Source: Haliea sp040221975 (GTDB lineage: Bacteria > Pseudomonadota > Gammaproteobacteria > Pseudomonadales > Halieaceae). Taken from it: DNA of 64,000 nt. Shown in pieces: positions 42,159 through 51,164 of the stretch. Under the pieces are notes generated by a model. It made no database searches. It was given only the letters and a program-made list of their open reading frames with translations, and was not told the DNA's origin. The stretch lies in assembly GCA_040221975.1 (NCBI GenBank), contig JAVJWR010000017.1:124001-188000 (forward strand). The letters run 5' to 3'. A program made the translations under genes and the position numbers. Each line of letters starts with the position of its first letter. Positions within the stretch are counted from its first letter, which is position 1.

Positions 42159-43073
42159 GTGCAGCACTGGCACATTCTCGGCGCCGGGGCTATCGGCGGC
42201 CTGTTCGCCAACCTGCTGCAGACAGCGGGCACACCCTGCACCCTGCTGTTGCGGACAGACGACCCCGACCTGGCTGTGGGCACTGCAGCGCTCACCCTGC
42301 GCCGGGGCGATCAGCAGCAAACCTGCCGATTCAGCGTCTCCGCCAGCAGCGACAACATCCCGATCAGCCACCTGCTGGTCTGCACCAAGGCCCAGGACAT
42401 CGTCGCCGCCATCGCCGGTGTCGCCCACCGCCTGGCACCGGGCGCGGTGGTCGTTCTGCTCGCCAATGGCATGGGTTACCAGCAACAGGTGCGCGCGCGC
42501 TGGCCACAGCTGGACTGCTTCAGTGGCAGTACCACCGAGGGCGCATTCCGGGAGGGACGCCGCGCCATCTGCCACGCCGGACAGGGCAGCACGCTGATTG
42601 GCCAGCCGGGCCGGGTTGCGGCGCCGGACTGGTTCCGGACCTGGCTGGCGCTGCCAGCCCGCTGTGCGTGGAGCGCCGACATCGACACAGTGCTCTGGCG
42701 CAAGCTGGCCATCAACTGCGCCATCAATCCTGTCACCGCCCTGCATCGCTGCCGCAATGGCGAGTTGGCGCAGCGGCCGCAACTGGCGGCGCTGGTCGGT
42801 GAACTGTGTGCGGAAATCAGCGCGATAGGCATTGCTGCCGGCCAGCAACGGGCGGTAAGCAACCTCCGGCAACAGGTCATGGCGGTGATTGCCGCCACTG
42901 CCGACAACCGCTCCTCCATGCTGCAGGATGTGCTGGCTGGCCGCGCAACTGAAATAGACTACCTGACCGGTTACCTCCTGGCCCGGGGCCGGGAGCATGG
43001 CGTGCCCGCGCCGCGCAACGCGGCACTGCTGGCAGCGGTGCAGGCAGTACACGCGGACAACCTCGGTGCCTGA
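42159..43073 (+). CDS. 2-dehydropantoate 2-reductase family (PanE/ApbA-like)
   Basis: A 304-aa NADPH-dependent reductase: Rossmann motif ILGAGAIGG near the start, the catalytic Lys in WRKLAINCAINPVTAL, and the C-terminal SSMLQDVLAGRATEIDYLTGYL with its Glu, as in PanE. It reduces 2-dehydropantoate to pantoate for CoA synthesis, though paralogues of this family have other ketoacid substrates. The start is GTG 42159, giving the short lead VQHWHILGAGAIG typical for the family; a TTG at 42129 is the only longer option. Confidence 0.87.
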   Translation: MQHWHILGAGAIGGLFANLLQTAGTPCTLLLRTDDPDLAVGTAALTLRRGDQQQTCRFSVSASSDNIPISHLLVCTKAQDIVAAIAGVAHRLAPGAVVVLLANGMGYQQQVRARWPQLDCFSGSTTEGAFREGRRAICHAGQGSTLIGQPGRVAAPDWFRTWLALPARCAWSADIDTVLWRKLAINCAINPVTALHRCRNGELAQRPQLAALVGELCAEISAIGIAAGQQRAVSNLRQQVMAVIAATADNRSSMLQDVLAGRATEIDYLTGYLLARGREHGVPAPRNAALLAAVQAVHADNLGA

Positions 43074-43082
43074 AGCACCCGC

Positions 43083-44513
43083 TCAGCCATCCGCGGCAAA
43101 CAGCTCCGCCAGCGTCAGGCCAATCAGCTGTTGCCAGTGTGTCGCGGGGGCACTGGCCAGCAACAGCGCCTGGCGATAGCGGCGCCAGGTCGCGCGCTCC
43201 CGCTCAAGGCCGAGCACGCACCAGGCCTGCTGGCAGTGCAGGACTATCCGCAGCTGCTCCGGTGCCGGCGGTTGCCGCAGGGTGGCGAGACTGCGGTCCA
43301 GGATGCGAGAACGAAAAGGTGGCAGCTCGCCGCTGAACACCAGCCCCGGCTCAACCTGCAGCGCCTGGTCCCTGACCTGACCCAGCAGCCAGGCCGTGTC
43401 CCGCCCCTCGGGCAGGGTCGCCCCTGCCTCGATCACGATCTGCGGCTGCGGCACATGGACGCGATAACTGGTGGGCCAGAGCCAGACCAGCAGCGCCGCC
43501 AACATCCCGGCAGACACGGCCGCTGCCGCCAGCCACTGGCGGCGACGCCAGTGGCGACCGAAGCCGAACAGCGACCACTGGCCGGGGCGCAGGGGCATGC
43601 GGGAGCGTCCCTGATGGCGCAGACTGCCCGGGATCTGCAGCGGCAACTCGTCAGCGGTCTCCTCCCGGAAGGCGGGCCGCGCCTCTTCCGCCAGCGGGCG
43701 ATAGAGTGTGCGCGGCAGCCCCGAGGCGATTTCGTGCAGGCGCTGGCGTACCTCGTGGGTATTCTGGGGCCGCCGTTCAGGATCCACCGCCAGCAACTCG
43801 CACACCAGGTCGGACAGGGCGGCCGGCAGCGGCGTACCATCCGCGAGCGTCGCCGGCAGCGCTGGCGCTTCCCGCAGCAGGGCTGCCGGATCAACAACAC
43901 CGTTCCTCAGGAAGGGGTGGTGGCCAGCGAGCATGCGGAACAGAAGGCAGCCGAGCGCAAACAGATCCGAGCGCACATCCAGCGGCCTGCCTTGCAGCTG
44001 CTCCGGCGACAGACAGGAGAGACTGCCACGGCCACTATCAGGGCTGCCCTGTGCCTGGGCGATGCCAAAATCGGTCAACTTGACCCGGCCGTCTGTCGTT
44101 ACCAGCACATTGCCAGGCTTGAGATCGCCGTGGACGATACGCTGCTGCCGCGCCAGGGCGATTGCTGCGGCGACATCGCCTGCCACCACCAGAATGCTGG
44201 CGAGGGAGAGATCGCAACAGCCCAGTAATTGTTCCAGATCACAGCCGGGCACATACTCCATGATCATGGCCAGGTGGGTATCACCGACAATCACGTCGTA
44301 GATCTTGACCACCCGCGGGCTGTCCAGCCCCGCCACCAGCTGCGCTTCCTGCAACACCTGCTTGCTGCGCGCCGGATCAGCCGGCAAGGTGTAGAGTTTC
44401 GCCACGATGCGCCGGTCCAGGCGGTCGTCGAAACCGAGGAAAATCGAACCCTGGCCACCGCGCCGGATCAGCCGGAGAATACGATAGGGACCGATCCTGT
44501 CCTCGATACTCAC
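43083..44513 (-). CDS. Membrane-anchored Ser/Thr protein kinase (PKN2/STPK type)
   Basis: A 476-aa kinase. The catalytic domain (about 8-270) has the Gly loop GGQGSIFLGF, Lys39 (VAKLY), catalytic HGDLKPGNV (Asp130; Gly replaces the Arg of HRD), DFG (148-150) and SPEQ (169-172). A TM helix (about 333-353, WLAAAAVSAGMLAALLVWLW) anchors it, with a C-terminal region of about 120 residues outside the cytoplasm containing two Cys. The GTG start overlaps the FHA activator stop (GTGA), so the two are co-translated and probably act in one signalling pathway. Confidence 0.9.
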   Translation of the reverse strand: MSIEDRIGPYRILRLIRRGGQGSIFLGFDDRLDRRIVAKLYTLPADPARSKQVLQEAQLVAGLDSPRVVKIYDVIVGDTHLAMIMEYVPGCDLEQLLGCCDLSLASILVVAGDVAAAIALARQQRIVHGDLKPGNVLVTTDGRVKLTDFGIAQAQGSPDSGRGSLSCLSPEQLQGRPLDVRSDLFALGCLLFRMLAGHHPFLRNGVVDPAALLREAPALPATLADGTPLPAALSDLVCELLAVDPERRPQNTHEVRQRLHEIASGLPRTLYRPLAEEARPAFREETADELPLQIPGSLRHQGRSRMPLRPGQWSLFGFGRHWRRRQWLAAAAVSAGMLAALLVWLWPTSYRVHVPQPQIVIEAGATLPEGRDTAWLLGQVRDQALQVEPGLVFSGELPPFRSRILDRSLATLRQPPAPEQLRIVLHCQQAWCVLGLERERATWRRYRQALLLASAPATHWQQLIGLTLAELFAADG

Positions 44514-46084
44514 ACCCGGTCGCCAGTGTCCATGTCATCGGGGCGGTTGCGCAGGCGACCGCGCAGGGCAACCGTGGACACCCGCAGCAGCATTGCCGCC
44601 GCCCTGACATCGCCATCGCCGTCGACCAGTGCCTGCTGCAGCTCTGTCTCGGGCACCTGTGCAGCCAGCCGCAGGCCGAGTTCGGGCAGGCGCCGGTAGA
44701 GAGCCTGGCGACTCATTCCGGCGCGCCGAGCAGCCGCAGCGACTTCATAGCACTCCTGCTCCAGCAGTGCACGCAGGGCATTGTCTCCGAGTTGCACAGG
44801 AACCCGCTCCTCGGTTTGCGCGTACTCCTCGGCCACGGCTGCCGCAGACTGCTGCAACAACAGTGTCGGAGGCTGGATCCCGATGTCACTGTCGAGCACC
44901 ACCTGGCGAGCGCAATTGGCCAGTTCGCGGACATTGCCCGGCCACGCATGGCGCAGGCAGAGGTGAAACAGCTCTGCCCATTGGGCAATCCGCAACTCAT
45001 CCGCAGCCGGCTCCGGCAGCAGCGGTGACCGCCCGATCTCGGTACAGGCCCGGTTGATGAAGTGACAGAACAACTCGCCGATATCCTCGGGATGTGCACG
45101 CAGAGGCGCCAGCTGCACCTCGGCACTGCCGAGGCGGTGGCGCAGGGCACTGCGGAAGCTGCTGGCCGGTCCGTCCAGGGCTGCATCAGTGGCCGAGATG
45201 ACCCGCACGTCCACTTTTTCCAGCTGGCCGCCCACCGGTTGTACCTCCCGCTCCTGCAGGACGCGCAGCAATTGCGGCTGGACGTCGTCCGGGGTATCGC
45301 CGACCTCATCCAGGAACAGGCTGCCGCCGCCGGCCTGCTGGAAGTAACCACGATTGTTGCGATCGGCACCCGTGAAAGCGCCCCGGACGCTGCCAAACAG
45401 GGCGGCGGGCGCAACCCCCGCGGGAATCGCTGCCATGTTGACCGCCACCAGGGGGCCCGACCGGCGTTCGCTGTGGGCGTGCAGGGCACGCGCCACCAGT
45501 TCCTTGCCGCTACCGGTTTCACCGCGAATGAGCACGTCGAGACCACTGTCCGCCACCCGGGCAATTTGCTGCCGCAGGGATTGCATGTAGAAGCTGCTGC
45601 CACACAGGGCGGCGTCATCCGCCTCCTGCAACGCACTCGTCAATGGCTCCGGGGGCACGGGCTGCTCGCGCAACAGCAGCACCACGCTGTGCGCCAGTTG
45701 CAGGGCGATACCGCGGCGCAGGGCAGCGCGGTCCAGGGTTTGTGCCGTGCTGACCCAGGTGCCGTCGATGCGACAGCGACAGGCAGCCGGCAGCGGTTCA
45801 AGAGTCACTCCGGCAGCGCTGAAAGACAGGGACAGGGCCTGGCGACTGATATGGGGATCGTCCAGGGGCCGGGCATCGCCCGCGGCAGCGGGGCTGAACA
45901 GCGGCTGTTGACGCCCCAGTACCAGCGTCCGGGAACCGGGCTCGGGAACCAGCCAGCGCTCGCCGATCCGGTTCGGGTCGGGATGAAAGACAATGGTCAC
46001 TACCCGAGCGGTGCGAGCCTGGTTTACCGCCAGCCTGGCAAACACCGAGGGCAGCGTCGCGTCCGTGCGGGAATAATCCGGCAT
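44510..46084 (-). CDS. FHA-type sigma-54 activator (bacterial enhancer-binding protein)
   Basis: A 524-aa transcription activator. The N-terminal FHA-like domain (about 28-140) has LVLGRQQP and DDPHISRQALSL; the usual SRxH is SRQA here. The AAA+ domain has Walker A GETGSGKE (188-195), the sigma-54 contact GAFTGA (235-240), SLFLDEVGD and RHRLG. The C-terminus holds two HTH-like Fis segments (VAAAARRAGMSRQALYRRL; VRAAAMLLRVSTVALRGRL). The ATG at 46084 is chosen with AGG 7 nt upstream; GTG 46090 is possible. Coupling with a Ser/Thr kinase suggests phospho-dependent control. Confidence 0.9.
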   Translation of the reverse strand: MPDYSRTDATLPSVFARLAVNQARTARVVTIVFHPDPNRIGERWLVPEPGSRTLVLGRQQPLFSPAAAGDARPLDDPHISRQALSLSFSAAGVTLEPLPAACRCRIDGTWVSTAQTLDRAALRRGIALQLAHSVVLLLREQPVPPEPLTSALQEADDAALCGSSFYMQSLRQQIARVADSGLDVLIRGETGSGKELVARALHAHSERRSGPLVAVNMAAIPAGVAPAALFGSVRGAFTGADRNNRGYFQQAGGGSLFLDEVGDTPDDVQPQLLRVLQEREVQPVGGQLEKVDVRVISATDAALDGPASSFRSALRHRLGSAEVQLAPLRAHPEDIGELFCHFINRACTEIGRSPLLPEPAADELRIAQWAELFHLCLRHAWPGNVRELANCARQVVLDSDIGIQPPTLLLQQSAAAVAEEYAQTEERVPVQLGDNALRALLEQECYEVAAAARRAGMSRQALYRRLPELGLRLAAQVPETELQQALVDGDGDVRAAAMLLRVSTVALRGRLRNRPDDMDTGDRV

Positions 46085-46192
46085 AGGCACACCTGTACTG
46101 CTGAGGGCAACCCTACGATTAGGGAAGTCTAGCAGGGGTGTCCCCGGCCTGCCTGTTTTGGTCGCATTTGACGTCTCCGTACGGCGGCACGC

Positions 46193-47035
46193 CTACGCGA
46201 ATATCGCCAGTACCGCGATCAGCACCACCCAGACCACGGCGCTGCGGGTCATCAGGCCAGCCAGGGCAGTGACCTCCCCGGCGGCCTGGCGGGACGCTGA
46301 AGTGTCGGCGGCAGAGCCAGCCGCCGCACTGCCCACCACCAGCAGCAGGCTCTGGCTGTCGGCCCAGGGATCGAGCAGCGCCGCGACCAGCTCATCGCGG
46401 CTGCGGACAAAATCCCCCGCCAGGGTAAAGGTGACCAGCAACAGGCGTGCTGGCAGCCAGTCCAGCAGAAACAGTATGCTTGCCGCTGGCCCCTCGTCCC
46501 CCTCCGCTTCGCGGTACTGTTGCAGCAGGCGATAGCCCAGGGCCGCCGCCGGCCCCAGCAGCACAAACCAGAAAACCACCGCGAACCAGCGCTGGAAGCC
46601 GTCGTAATAGAGACTGGCCTGCAGTTGCTGGTGCAGTTGGTCGGGCTCCAGGCCGGGGTCGACCTCAAGCGGATCGCCCGCATGCAGTTCCTCGCGCAGA
46701 TACAGCCAGGCGCCCTCACGGTTGTCGCGTTCGCAGTAATCGCGGTAGCGGGCAATACGGGCATGGAAGTCGCCGCGGCCAAAGGCATACAGCAGCACCA
46801 GTGCGGCAGCGATAATCCAGGGCAGGCCAAACAGCAGCGGCCGCAGCAGATCCAGCACCAGCAGCGCCAGCAGCAGCGGCAGGCCGACCGTCAGTACCAT
46901 CTGCACCCAGGGCAGCAGACCGAGCCCGCAGGCCCGCTGCCGCCATTCAAGCCACCAGCTGTCGCGGTGCAGCCAGACTTCCGCGCCCCACAACTGGCGC
47001 AGGGCCAGGGCGATCATAAATGCGAGAAAATTCAT
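46193..47035 (-). CDS. ampE: AmpE-like regulatory membrane protein
   Basis: A 280-aa inner-membrane protein with about four hydrophobic helices (MVLTVGLPLLLALLVLDLL, FGLPWIIAAALVLLYAF, WFAVVFWFVLLGPAAALGY, and a C-terminal VVWVVLIAVLAIF). Family features are the N-terminal FLAFMIALALRQLW and the YRDYCERDNREGA loop. AmpE is linked to control of beta-lactamase induction and peptidoglycan recycling, with unclear biochemistry. The ATG overlaps the ampD stop (ATGA), the classical ampDE arrangement. Confidence 0.9.
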   Translation of the reverse strand: MNFLAFMIALALRQLWGAEVWLHRDSWWLEWRQRACGLGLLPWVQMVLTVGLPLLLALLVLDLLRPLLFGLPWIIAAALVLLYAFGRGDFHARIARYRDYCERDNREGAWLYLREELHAGDPLEVDPGLEPDQLHQQLQASLYYDGFQRWFAVVFWFVLLGPAAALGYRLLQQYREAEGDEGPAASILFLLDWLPARLLLVTFTLAGDFVRSRDELVAALLDPWADSQSLLLVVGSAAAGSAADTSASRQAAGEVTALAGLMTRSAVVWVVLIAVLAIFA

Positions 47036-47598
47036 GCCTGCTCTCCTGCAACTGCCAGGCTGGCGCGGTAGCGCGGCCAGTCAAAGGCGGGGCCGGGATC
47101 CGTCTTGCGGCCCGGGGCAATGTCCGCATGCCCCGCCAGCTGCTCCCGGTCGAGTGTGGGGTAGTGCGCCAGCAGGGCCCGGGTCAGTGCCGCCAGGGTC
47201 CGGTACTGCGCATCGGTGTAGGGCAATTCATCGCTGCCCTCCAATTCTATGCCGATACTGAAATCATTGCAGTTGTCGCGACCCCGCCAGCAGGACCGGC
47301 CCGCATGCCAGGCGCGATCGTCCACCGCCACGAACTGCACCAGTTCACCGCAGCGGCGCAGCAGGAAGTGCGCCGATACCTGCAGGCCGCGGATTTCCTC
47401 AAAGTAGGGGTGCGCGCTCCAGTCCAGGCAGTTGCAGAACAGACGCTCCACTTCGTCGCCGCCAAAACAGCCCGGCGGCAGGGAAATATTGTGGATCACG
47501 ATCAGTTCCGGCTCGACCCCCGCTGGCCGCGGCCCGCAGTTGGGAGAAGCCACGCGCCGCGCCTGCTGTACCCAGCCCTTGTCCAGTGTGTAGTGCAT
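47032..47598 (-). CDS. ampD: 1,6-anhydro-N-acetylmuramyl-L-alanine amidase AmpD
   Basis: A 188-aa zinc amidase of the amidase_2 fold: IVIHNISLPPG (zinc His), HFLLRRCGELVQFV, the AWHAG turn, and GHADIAPGRKTDPGPAFDW (second His and Asp ligands). It splits the peptide from anhydromuropeptides during cytoplasmic cell-wall recycling; its loss in other species de-represses AmpC. It is divergent from nadC, as in E. coli and Pseudomonas. Confidence 0.95.
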   Translation of the reverse strand: MHYTLDKGWVQQARRVASPNCGPRPAGVEPELIVIHNISLPPGCFGGDEVERLFCNCLDWSAHPYFEEIRGLQVSAHFLLRRCGELVQFVAVDDRAWHAGRSCWRGRDNCNDFSIGIELEGSDELPYTDAQYRTLAALTRALLAHYPTLDREQLAGHADIAPGRKTDPGPAFDWPRYRASLAVAGEQA

Positions 47599-47717
47599 GC
47601 CCTGCCCGCCCCGTTTCGGCCATCATAGACGAGCCCCGCCGGGGGCTCAACGCGGACCGATACTGCTGCTACAATTCCGCCCCGCACTCTGCCGCAACCA
47701 TCAGGATACCTACAGCC

Positions 47718-48554
47718 ATGCCCGCGCTCACCGACACCGACATCCAGGACAATGCGCGCGCCGCGCTGGCGGAGGACATCGGCAGCGGCGACATCACCGC
47801 CGCCCTGATTCCCGAGGCTACCCACGCCAGCGCCCGGGTAATCACCCGCGAGGACGGCATCCTCTGCGGCCGCGCCTGGGTGGACGCGGTTTTTCACCAG
47901 GTGGACCCGGCCGTGACCCTGGAGTGGAGCGCCGAGGACGGAGCGCACGTTCTGGCCGGCAGCACCCTGTTTACCGCCCGCGGCTCCGCCCGCTCGCTGC
48001 TCACCGCCGAGCGCGCCGCCCTCAATTTTCTGCAGTTGTTATCGGGCACCGCCACCCGCTGCAGCCACTACGCCGCCATGGTCGCGGGCACCGGCGTGCG
48101 CCTGCTGGACACCCGCAAGACCATACCCGGCCTGCGCAGGGCGCAGAAATATGCGGTGCGCTGCGGCGGCTGCTACAACCACCGCATGGGCCTGTATGAC
48201 GCCTTCCTGATCAAGGAGAATCACATCAGCGCCTGCGGCGGGATTGCCGCCGCGGTCAGCCAGGCTCGAGCGCAGGCCCCGGACAAACCGGTTGAAGTCG
48301 AAGTGGAAAATCTGGAGGAACTGCAGCAGGCAGTGACTGCGGGTGCCGACCGGGTGATGCTGGACAACTTCAGCCTTGAGGACATGCGCCAGGCGGTGGC
48401 GCTGGTAGCGGGGCGCCTGGAACTGGAAGCCTCCGGCAACATCACCAGCGACAACCTGCGGGCTGTCGCGGAAACCGGCGTCGACTATATCTCGATTGGT
48501 GCGCTCACCAAGAACAGCAAGGCCCTGGACCTGTCCCTGCGCCTGCTGGACTGA
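47718..48554 (+). CDS. nadC: Nicotinate-nucleotide pyrophosphorylase (carboxylating)
   Basis: A 278-aa quinolinate phosphoribosyltransferase in de novo NAD synthesis. Motifs are ALAEDIGSGDITAAL near the start, TRKTIPGLRRAQKYAVRCGGCYNHRMGLYDAFLIKENH (quinolinate and PRPP binding Arg/Lys/His), VEVEVENLEEL and ISIGALTKNSKALDLSLRL at the C-terminus. The ATG at 47718 fits the family start. It lies divergent from ampD. Confidence 0.96.
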   Translation: MPALTDTDIQDNARAALAEDIGSGDITAALIPEATHASARVITREDGILCGRAWVDAVFHQVDPAVTLEWSAEDGAHVLAGSTLFTARGSARSLLTAERAALNFLQLLSGTATRCSHYAAMVAGTGVRLLDTRKTIPGLRRAQKYAVRCGGCYNHRMGLYDAFLIKENHISACGGIAAAVSQARAQAPDKPVEVEVENLEELQQAVTAGADRVMLDNFSLEDMRQAVALVAGRLELEASGNITSDNLRAVAETGVDYISIGALTKNSKALDLSLRLLD

Positions 48555-48560
48555 ATCTGG

Positions 48561-49040
48561 TTACGGCAGCACGCGCGGGCTGACAATCACGCCATTGTTG
48601 TCGGCGTAGAGGAAGTCTCCCGGGGCGATGCGGGCGCCACCGATCTGGAGCACGATATCGCGCTGGCCCTCGCCGCGCTTTTCGGTCTTCAGCGGTGTCG
48701 CGCCCAGAGCCTTGACCCCCAGAGCGGTCGCGGCAATCTCGTCCACATCGCGCACCGCGCCGTTGATCACCAGCCCGGCCCAGCCATTGCGCGCAGCCTC
48801 CTCCGCCAGCATGTCACCCAGCAAGGCGCGGCGCAGGGAGCCACCGCCGTCGACCACGATCACCCTGCCCGCACCGGGCTCGCTCACACACTGCTTGACC
48901 AGCGAGTTGTCCTCGTGGCACTTGATGGTGACGACCTGGCCGGAGAACCGCGGGTGGGCGCCGAAGTTGCGAAACTGCAGCTCGATGACCGCTGCGTCAG
49001 GCGCGGCATCGGTCAGATCAGGTGTGGAAATTAGAAGCAT
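48561..49040 (-). CDS. rraA: RraA-family protein (RNase E inhibitor/HMG aldolase fold)
   Basis: A 159-aa protein of the RraA fold: STPDLTDAAPD at the start, FSGQVVTIKCHEDNSLVKQ, the GAGRVIVVDGGGSLRRALLGDMLAEEAARNGWAGLVINGAVRDVDEIA core, and FLYADNNGVIVSP at the end. E. coli RraA binds RNase E; others are 4-hydroxy-4-methyl-2-oxoglutarate aldolases. The core Arg-Asp (GAVRDVDE) matches both, so the function remains between them. The ATG at 49040 gives the usual length. Confidence 0.9.
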   Translation of the reverse strand: MLLISTPDLTDAAPDAAVIELQFRNFGAHPRFSGQVVTIKCHEDNSLVKQCVSEPGAGRVIVVDGGGSLRRALLGDMLAEEAARNGWAGLVINGAVRDVDEIAATALGVKALGATPLKTEKRGEGQRDIVLQIGGARIAPGDFLYADNNGVIVSPRVLP

Positions 49041-49072
49041 CACTGGTGTCCCAAAAGGCGTGGCGGGTAGGA

Positions 49073-49130
49073 TGTGGGAGCCCACTTCGCGGGCGACAGG
49101 CTTGATCGCGCACGGAGTGCGCTCCTACAG
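49073..49130. repeat. REP-like element, copy A (inverted pair)
   Basis: Two inverted units: TGTGGGAGCCCACTTCGCGG on the plus strand and, on the minus strand, CTGTAGGAGCGCACTCCGTG. Each has a head (G)TRGGAGC and a short stem (CCCAC...GCGGG or GCAC...GTGC) followed by GCGAT-like bases. On the minus strand the element begins exactly with the Leu codon and TAG stop of the acyl-CoA dehydrogenase gene. Confidence 0.8.
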
Positions 49131-50894
49131 CCAGTCGACCGGATAGGTGTTCAGGGTCCCCGCTGCGGTAGCGATGGCACCGGCGTGCGCGGTGCAGCGC
49201 GGCAGGATCTGCTCGGCATAGAAGCGCGCGGTGGCAATCTTGCGCGGATAGAAATCATTGTCCGCGTCCGCCGCCAGACGGGTACTGGCCAGTAGTGCCG
49301 AACGCGCCAGCTGCCAGCCGCCGAACAGGTAGCCGCACTGCATCAGGTAGTCGAAGGAGGCGCCAAGGGCCACGGCAGGGTCCGCCGCCAGTGCCTCCAG
49401 CACCTGCCCTGTCGCCTCTTCGGTGTCTGCCAGGGCGCGCTCCAGGGCGGCGCCAATCTGCTGCAGATCACCGGCCTCGTGCTGCTTCAGCTCGGCCACG
49501 GTATTCGCCACCTGCGCCAGCGCATCGTGCATGGCTCCACCCTGGTCGCGACCCAGCTTGCGACTGACCAGATCCGCCGCCTGGATACCGTTGGTACCCT
49601 CGTAAATCGAGGTGATGCGTACATCACGCAGGTACTGGGCGGCGCCGGTCTCCTCAATATAGCCCATGCCACCATGGACCTGTAAGCCCAGGGACGTCAG
49701 CTCCTGACCCACCTCCGTCAACCAACCCTTGATCACCGGGATCATCAGGTCGATGCGGAACTGCTGCCGCGCCCGGTCGTCCTCGGGCCCGCGGTGGGCC
49801 AGGTCCATGGTCACCGCCTCGGTATAGACAAAAGCGCGCATGGCCTCGATCAATGACTTCATGGTCAGCAGCATGCGCCGCACGTCCGGGTGCTCGATGA
49901 TGGCGACGCCGCCCTGGACTCGCTCGCGGGCATAGGCCACGGCTTTCTGATAGGCCCCCTCGGCGGCGCCCAGGCCCTGCACGCCGACCTTGAGGCGGGC
50001 CTCGTTCATCATGGTGAACATGCAGGCTAGACCGCGGTTCTCCTCCCCGACCAGGTAACCGATGGCGCCGTCACCGTCACCGAAGGCCATCACGCAGGTG
50101 GGGCTGCCGTGGATACCGAGCTTGTGCTCGGTCGACACCGGGTAGACATCGTTGCGCTCACCCAGGCTGCCATCGGCATTGACCAGGAACTTGGGCACCA
50201 GGAACAGGGAGATGCCGCGGCTGCCCTCCGGGGCATCGGGCAGCTTGGCCAGCACCAGGTGGATAATGTTGTCGGTGGCGTCGTGGTCGCCCCAGGTGAT
50301 GTAGATTTTCTGGCCGTGGATGCGGTAGTGATCGTCCTCGGGGATGGCGCGGGTTTTCATCACCCCGAGGTCGGATCCGGCGCCGGACTCGGTCAGATTC
50401 ATGGTGCCGGCCCACTCGCCCGAGTGCATCTTCGGCAGGTACAGCTGCTTCTGCTCCTCGGTGCCGTGGGCATGAATGGCCAGCGCGGCTCCACTGCTGA
50501 GCATGGGCGCGAGGCCAAAGGCCAGGTTGGCACTGTTCCACATTTCACAGGCGGCGGTGGCGTAGAGTTCCGGCAGACCCTGGCCGTCGTATTCGGGATC
50601 GGAGGAAATACCCATCCAGCCGCCGGCGCCCAGCTGCCGCAGGGCATCACCGTAACCGGGAGTGAGGGTGATGGCACCATCCGCGCAGGTCGCGGGCTGC
50701 TGGTCCCCTGTCCGGCGCAGGGGCGCAAGGACTCCGCCGGCAAATTTCGCGCCTTCATCAAGCAGCGCGGACGTGAGCTCCGGACCCAGGCCCAGCTCGG
50801 CAAACGCCGGCAGCGCACCCAGGGTACCTCCCACATCCAGCAGTTCCTCGATCAGGAAGCTCATGTCTTCTATAGGGGCGCGGTAGTGGCTCAT
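49125..50894 (-). CDS. Acyl-CoA dehydrogenase (large, with C-terminal extension)
   Basis: A 589-aa FAD enzyme of the long FadE-like group that has an additional C-terminal domain (DUF-type, about 460-589). The FAD and substrate blocks are GTMNLTESGAGSDLGVMKTRA, YRIHGQKIYITWGDHD, and HGGMGYIEETGAAQYLRDVRITSIYEGTNGIQAADL with the catalytic Glu in YEGTNG. The ATG at 50894 gives the family start MSHYRAPIEDMSFLI; the 50-codon longer frame runs through repeat B. The TAG stop is supplied by REP copy A. Confidence 0.92.
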   Translation of the reverse strand: MSHYRAPIEDMSFLIEELLDVGGTLGALPAFAELGLGPELTSALLDEGAKFAGGVLAPLRRTGDQQPATCADGAITLTPGYGDALRQLGAGGWMGISSDPEYDGQGLPELYATAACEMWNSANLAFGLAPMLSSGAALAIHAHGTEEQKQLYLPKMHSGEWAGTMNLTESGAGSDLGVMKTRAIPEDDHYRIHGQKIYITWGDHDATDNIIHLVLAKLPDAPEGSRGISLFLVPKFLVNADGSLGERNDVYPVSTEHKLGIHGSPTCVMAFGDGDGAIGYLVGEENRGLACMFTMMNEARLKVGVQGLGAAEGAYQKAVAYARERVQGGVAIIEHPDVRRMLLTMKSLIEAMRAFVYTEAVTMDLAHRGPEDDRARQQFRIDLMIPVIKGWLTEVGQELTSLGLQVHGGMGYIEETGAAQYLRDVRITSIYEGTNGIQAADLVSRKLGRDQGGAMHDALAQVANTVAELKQHEAGDLQQIGAALERALADTEEATGQVLEALAADPAVALGASFDYLMQCGYLFGGWQLARSALLASTRLAADADNDFYPRKIATARFYAEQILPRCTAHAGAIATAAGTLNTYPVDWL

Positions 50895-50974
50895 GGCTGG
50901 CAGGTTCCTTCTGTTGCTGCATCTGGTCTGGTAAAAGGGCACATTATAACGGCTGCGGGACCCAAACTGCGGAA

Positions 50975-51045
50975 ACCCACGCCGTGGGCAATCACTCTGT
51001 GGGAGCCCACTCCGTGGGCGATCGCTCGCTGAGCGAGCTCCCACA
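50975..51045. repeat. REP-like element, copy B (inverted pair plus degenerate unit)
   Basis: TGTGGGAGCCCACTCCGTGG (from 50998) and, inverted, TGTGGGAGCTCGCTCAGCGA (to 51045) meet at a shared ATCGCTCGC core. A partly decayed unit, CCCACGCCGTGGGCAATC, precedes them. The element lies in the gap between the divergent acyl-CoA dehydrogenase and LysR genes. Confidence 0.75.
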
Positions 51046-51081
51046 CATCAACCACAAGCCAACAGCGTCATCGGACCCGTC

Positions 51082-51109
51082 TTGGCAATTCTAGCCACCC
51101 GCGTATAAT
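51082..51109 (+). promoter_or_regulatory. Sigma-70 promoter for the LysR-family gene
   Basis: TTGGCA (51082-51087), a 16-bp spacer and a perfect TATAAT (51104-51109) give a strong match. The predicted start is about 49 nt upstream of the GTG at 51165. Confidence 0.6.
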
Positions 51110-51164
51110 TTGCCCAATCTATTGCCTTCATCCTCGCCATTTACCCCATGAATAGGCCTTGCCC

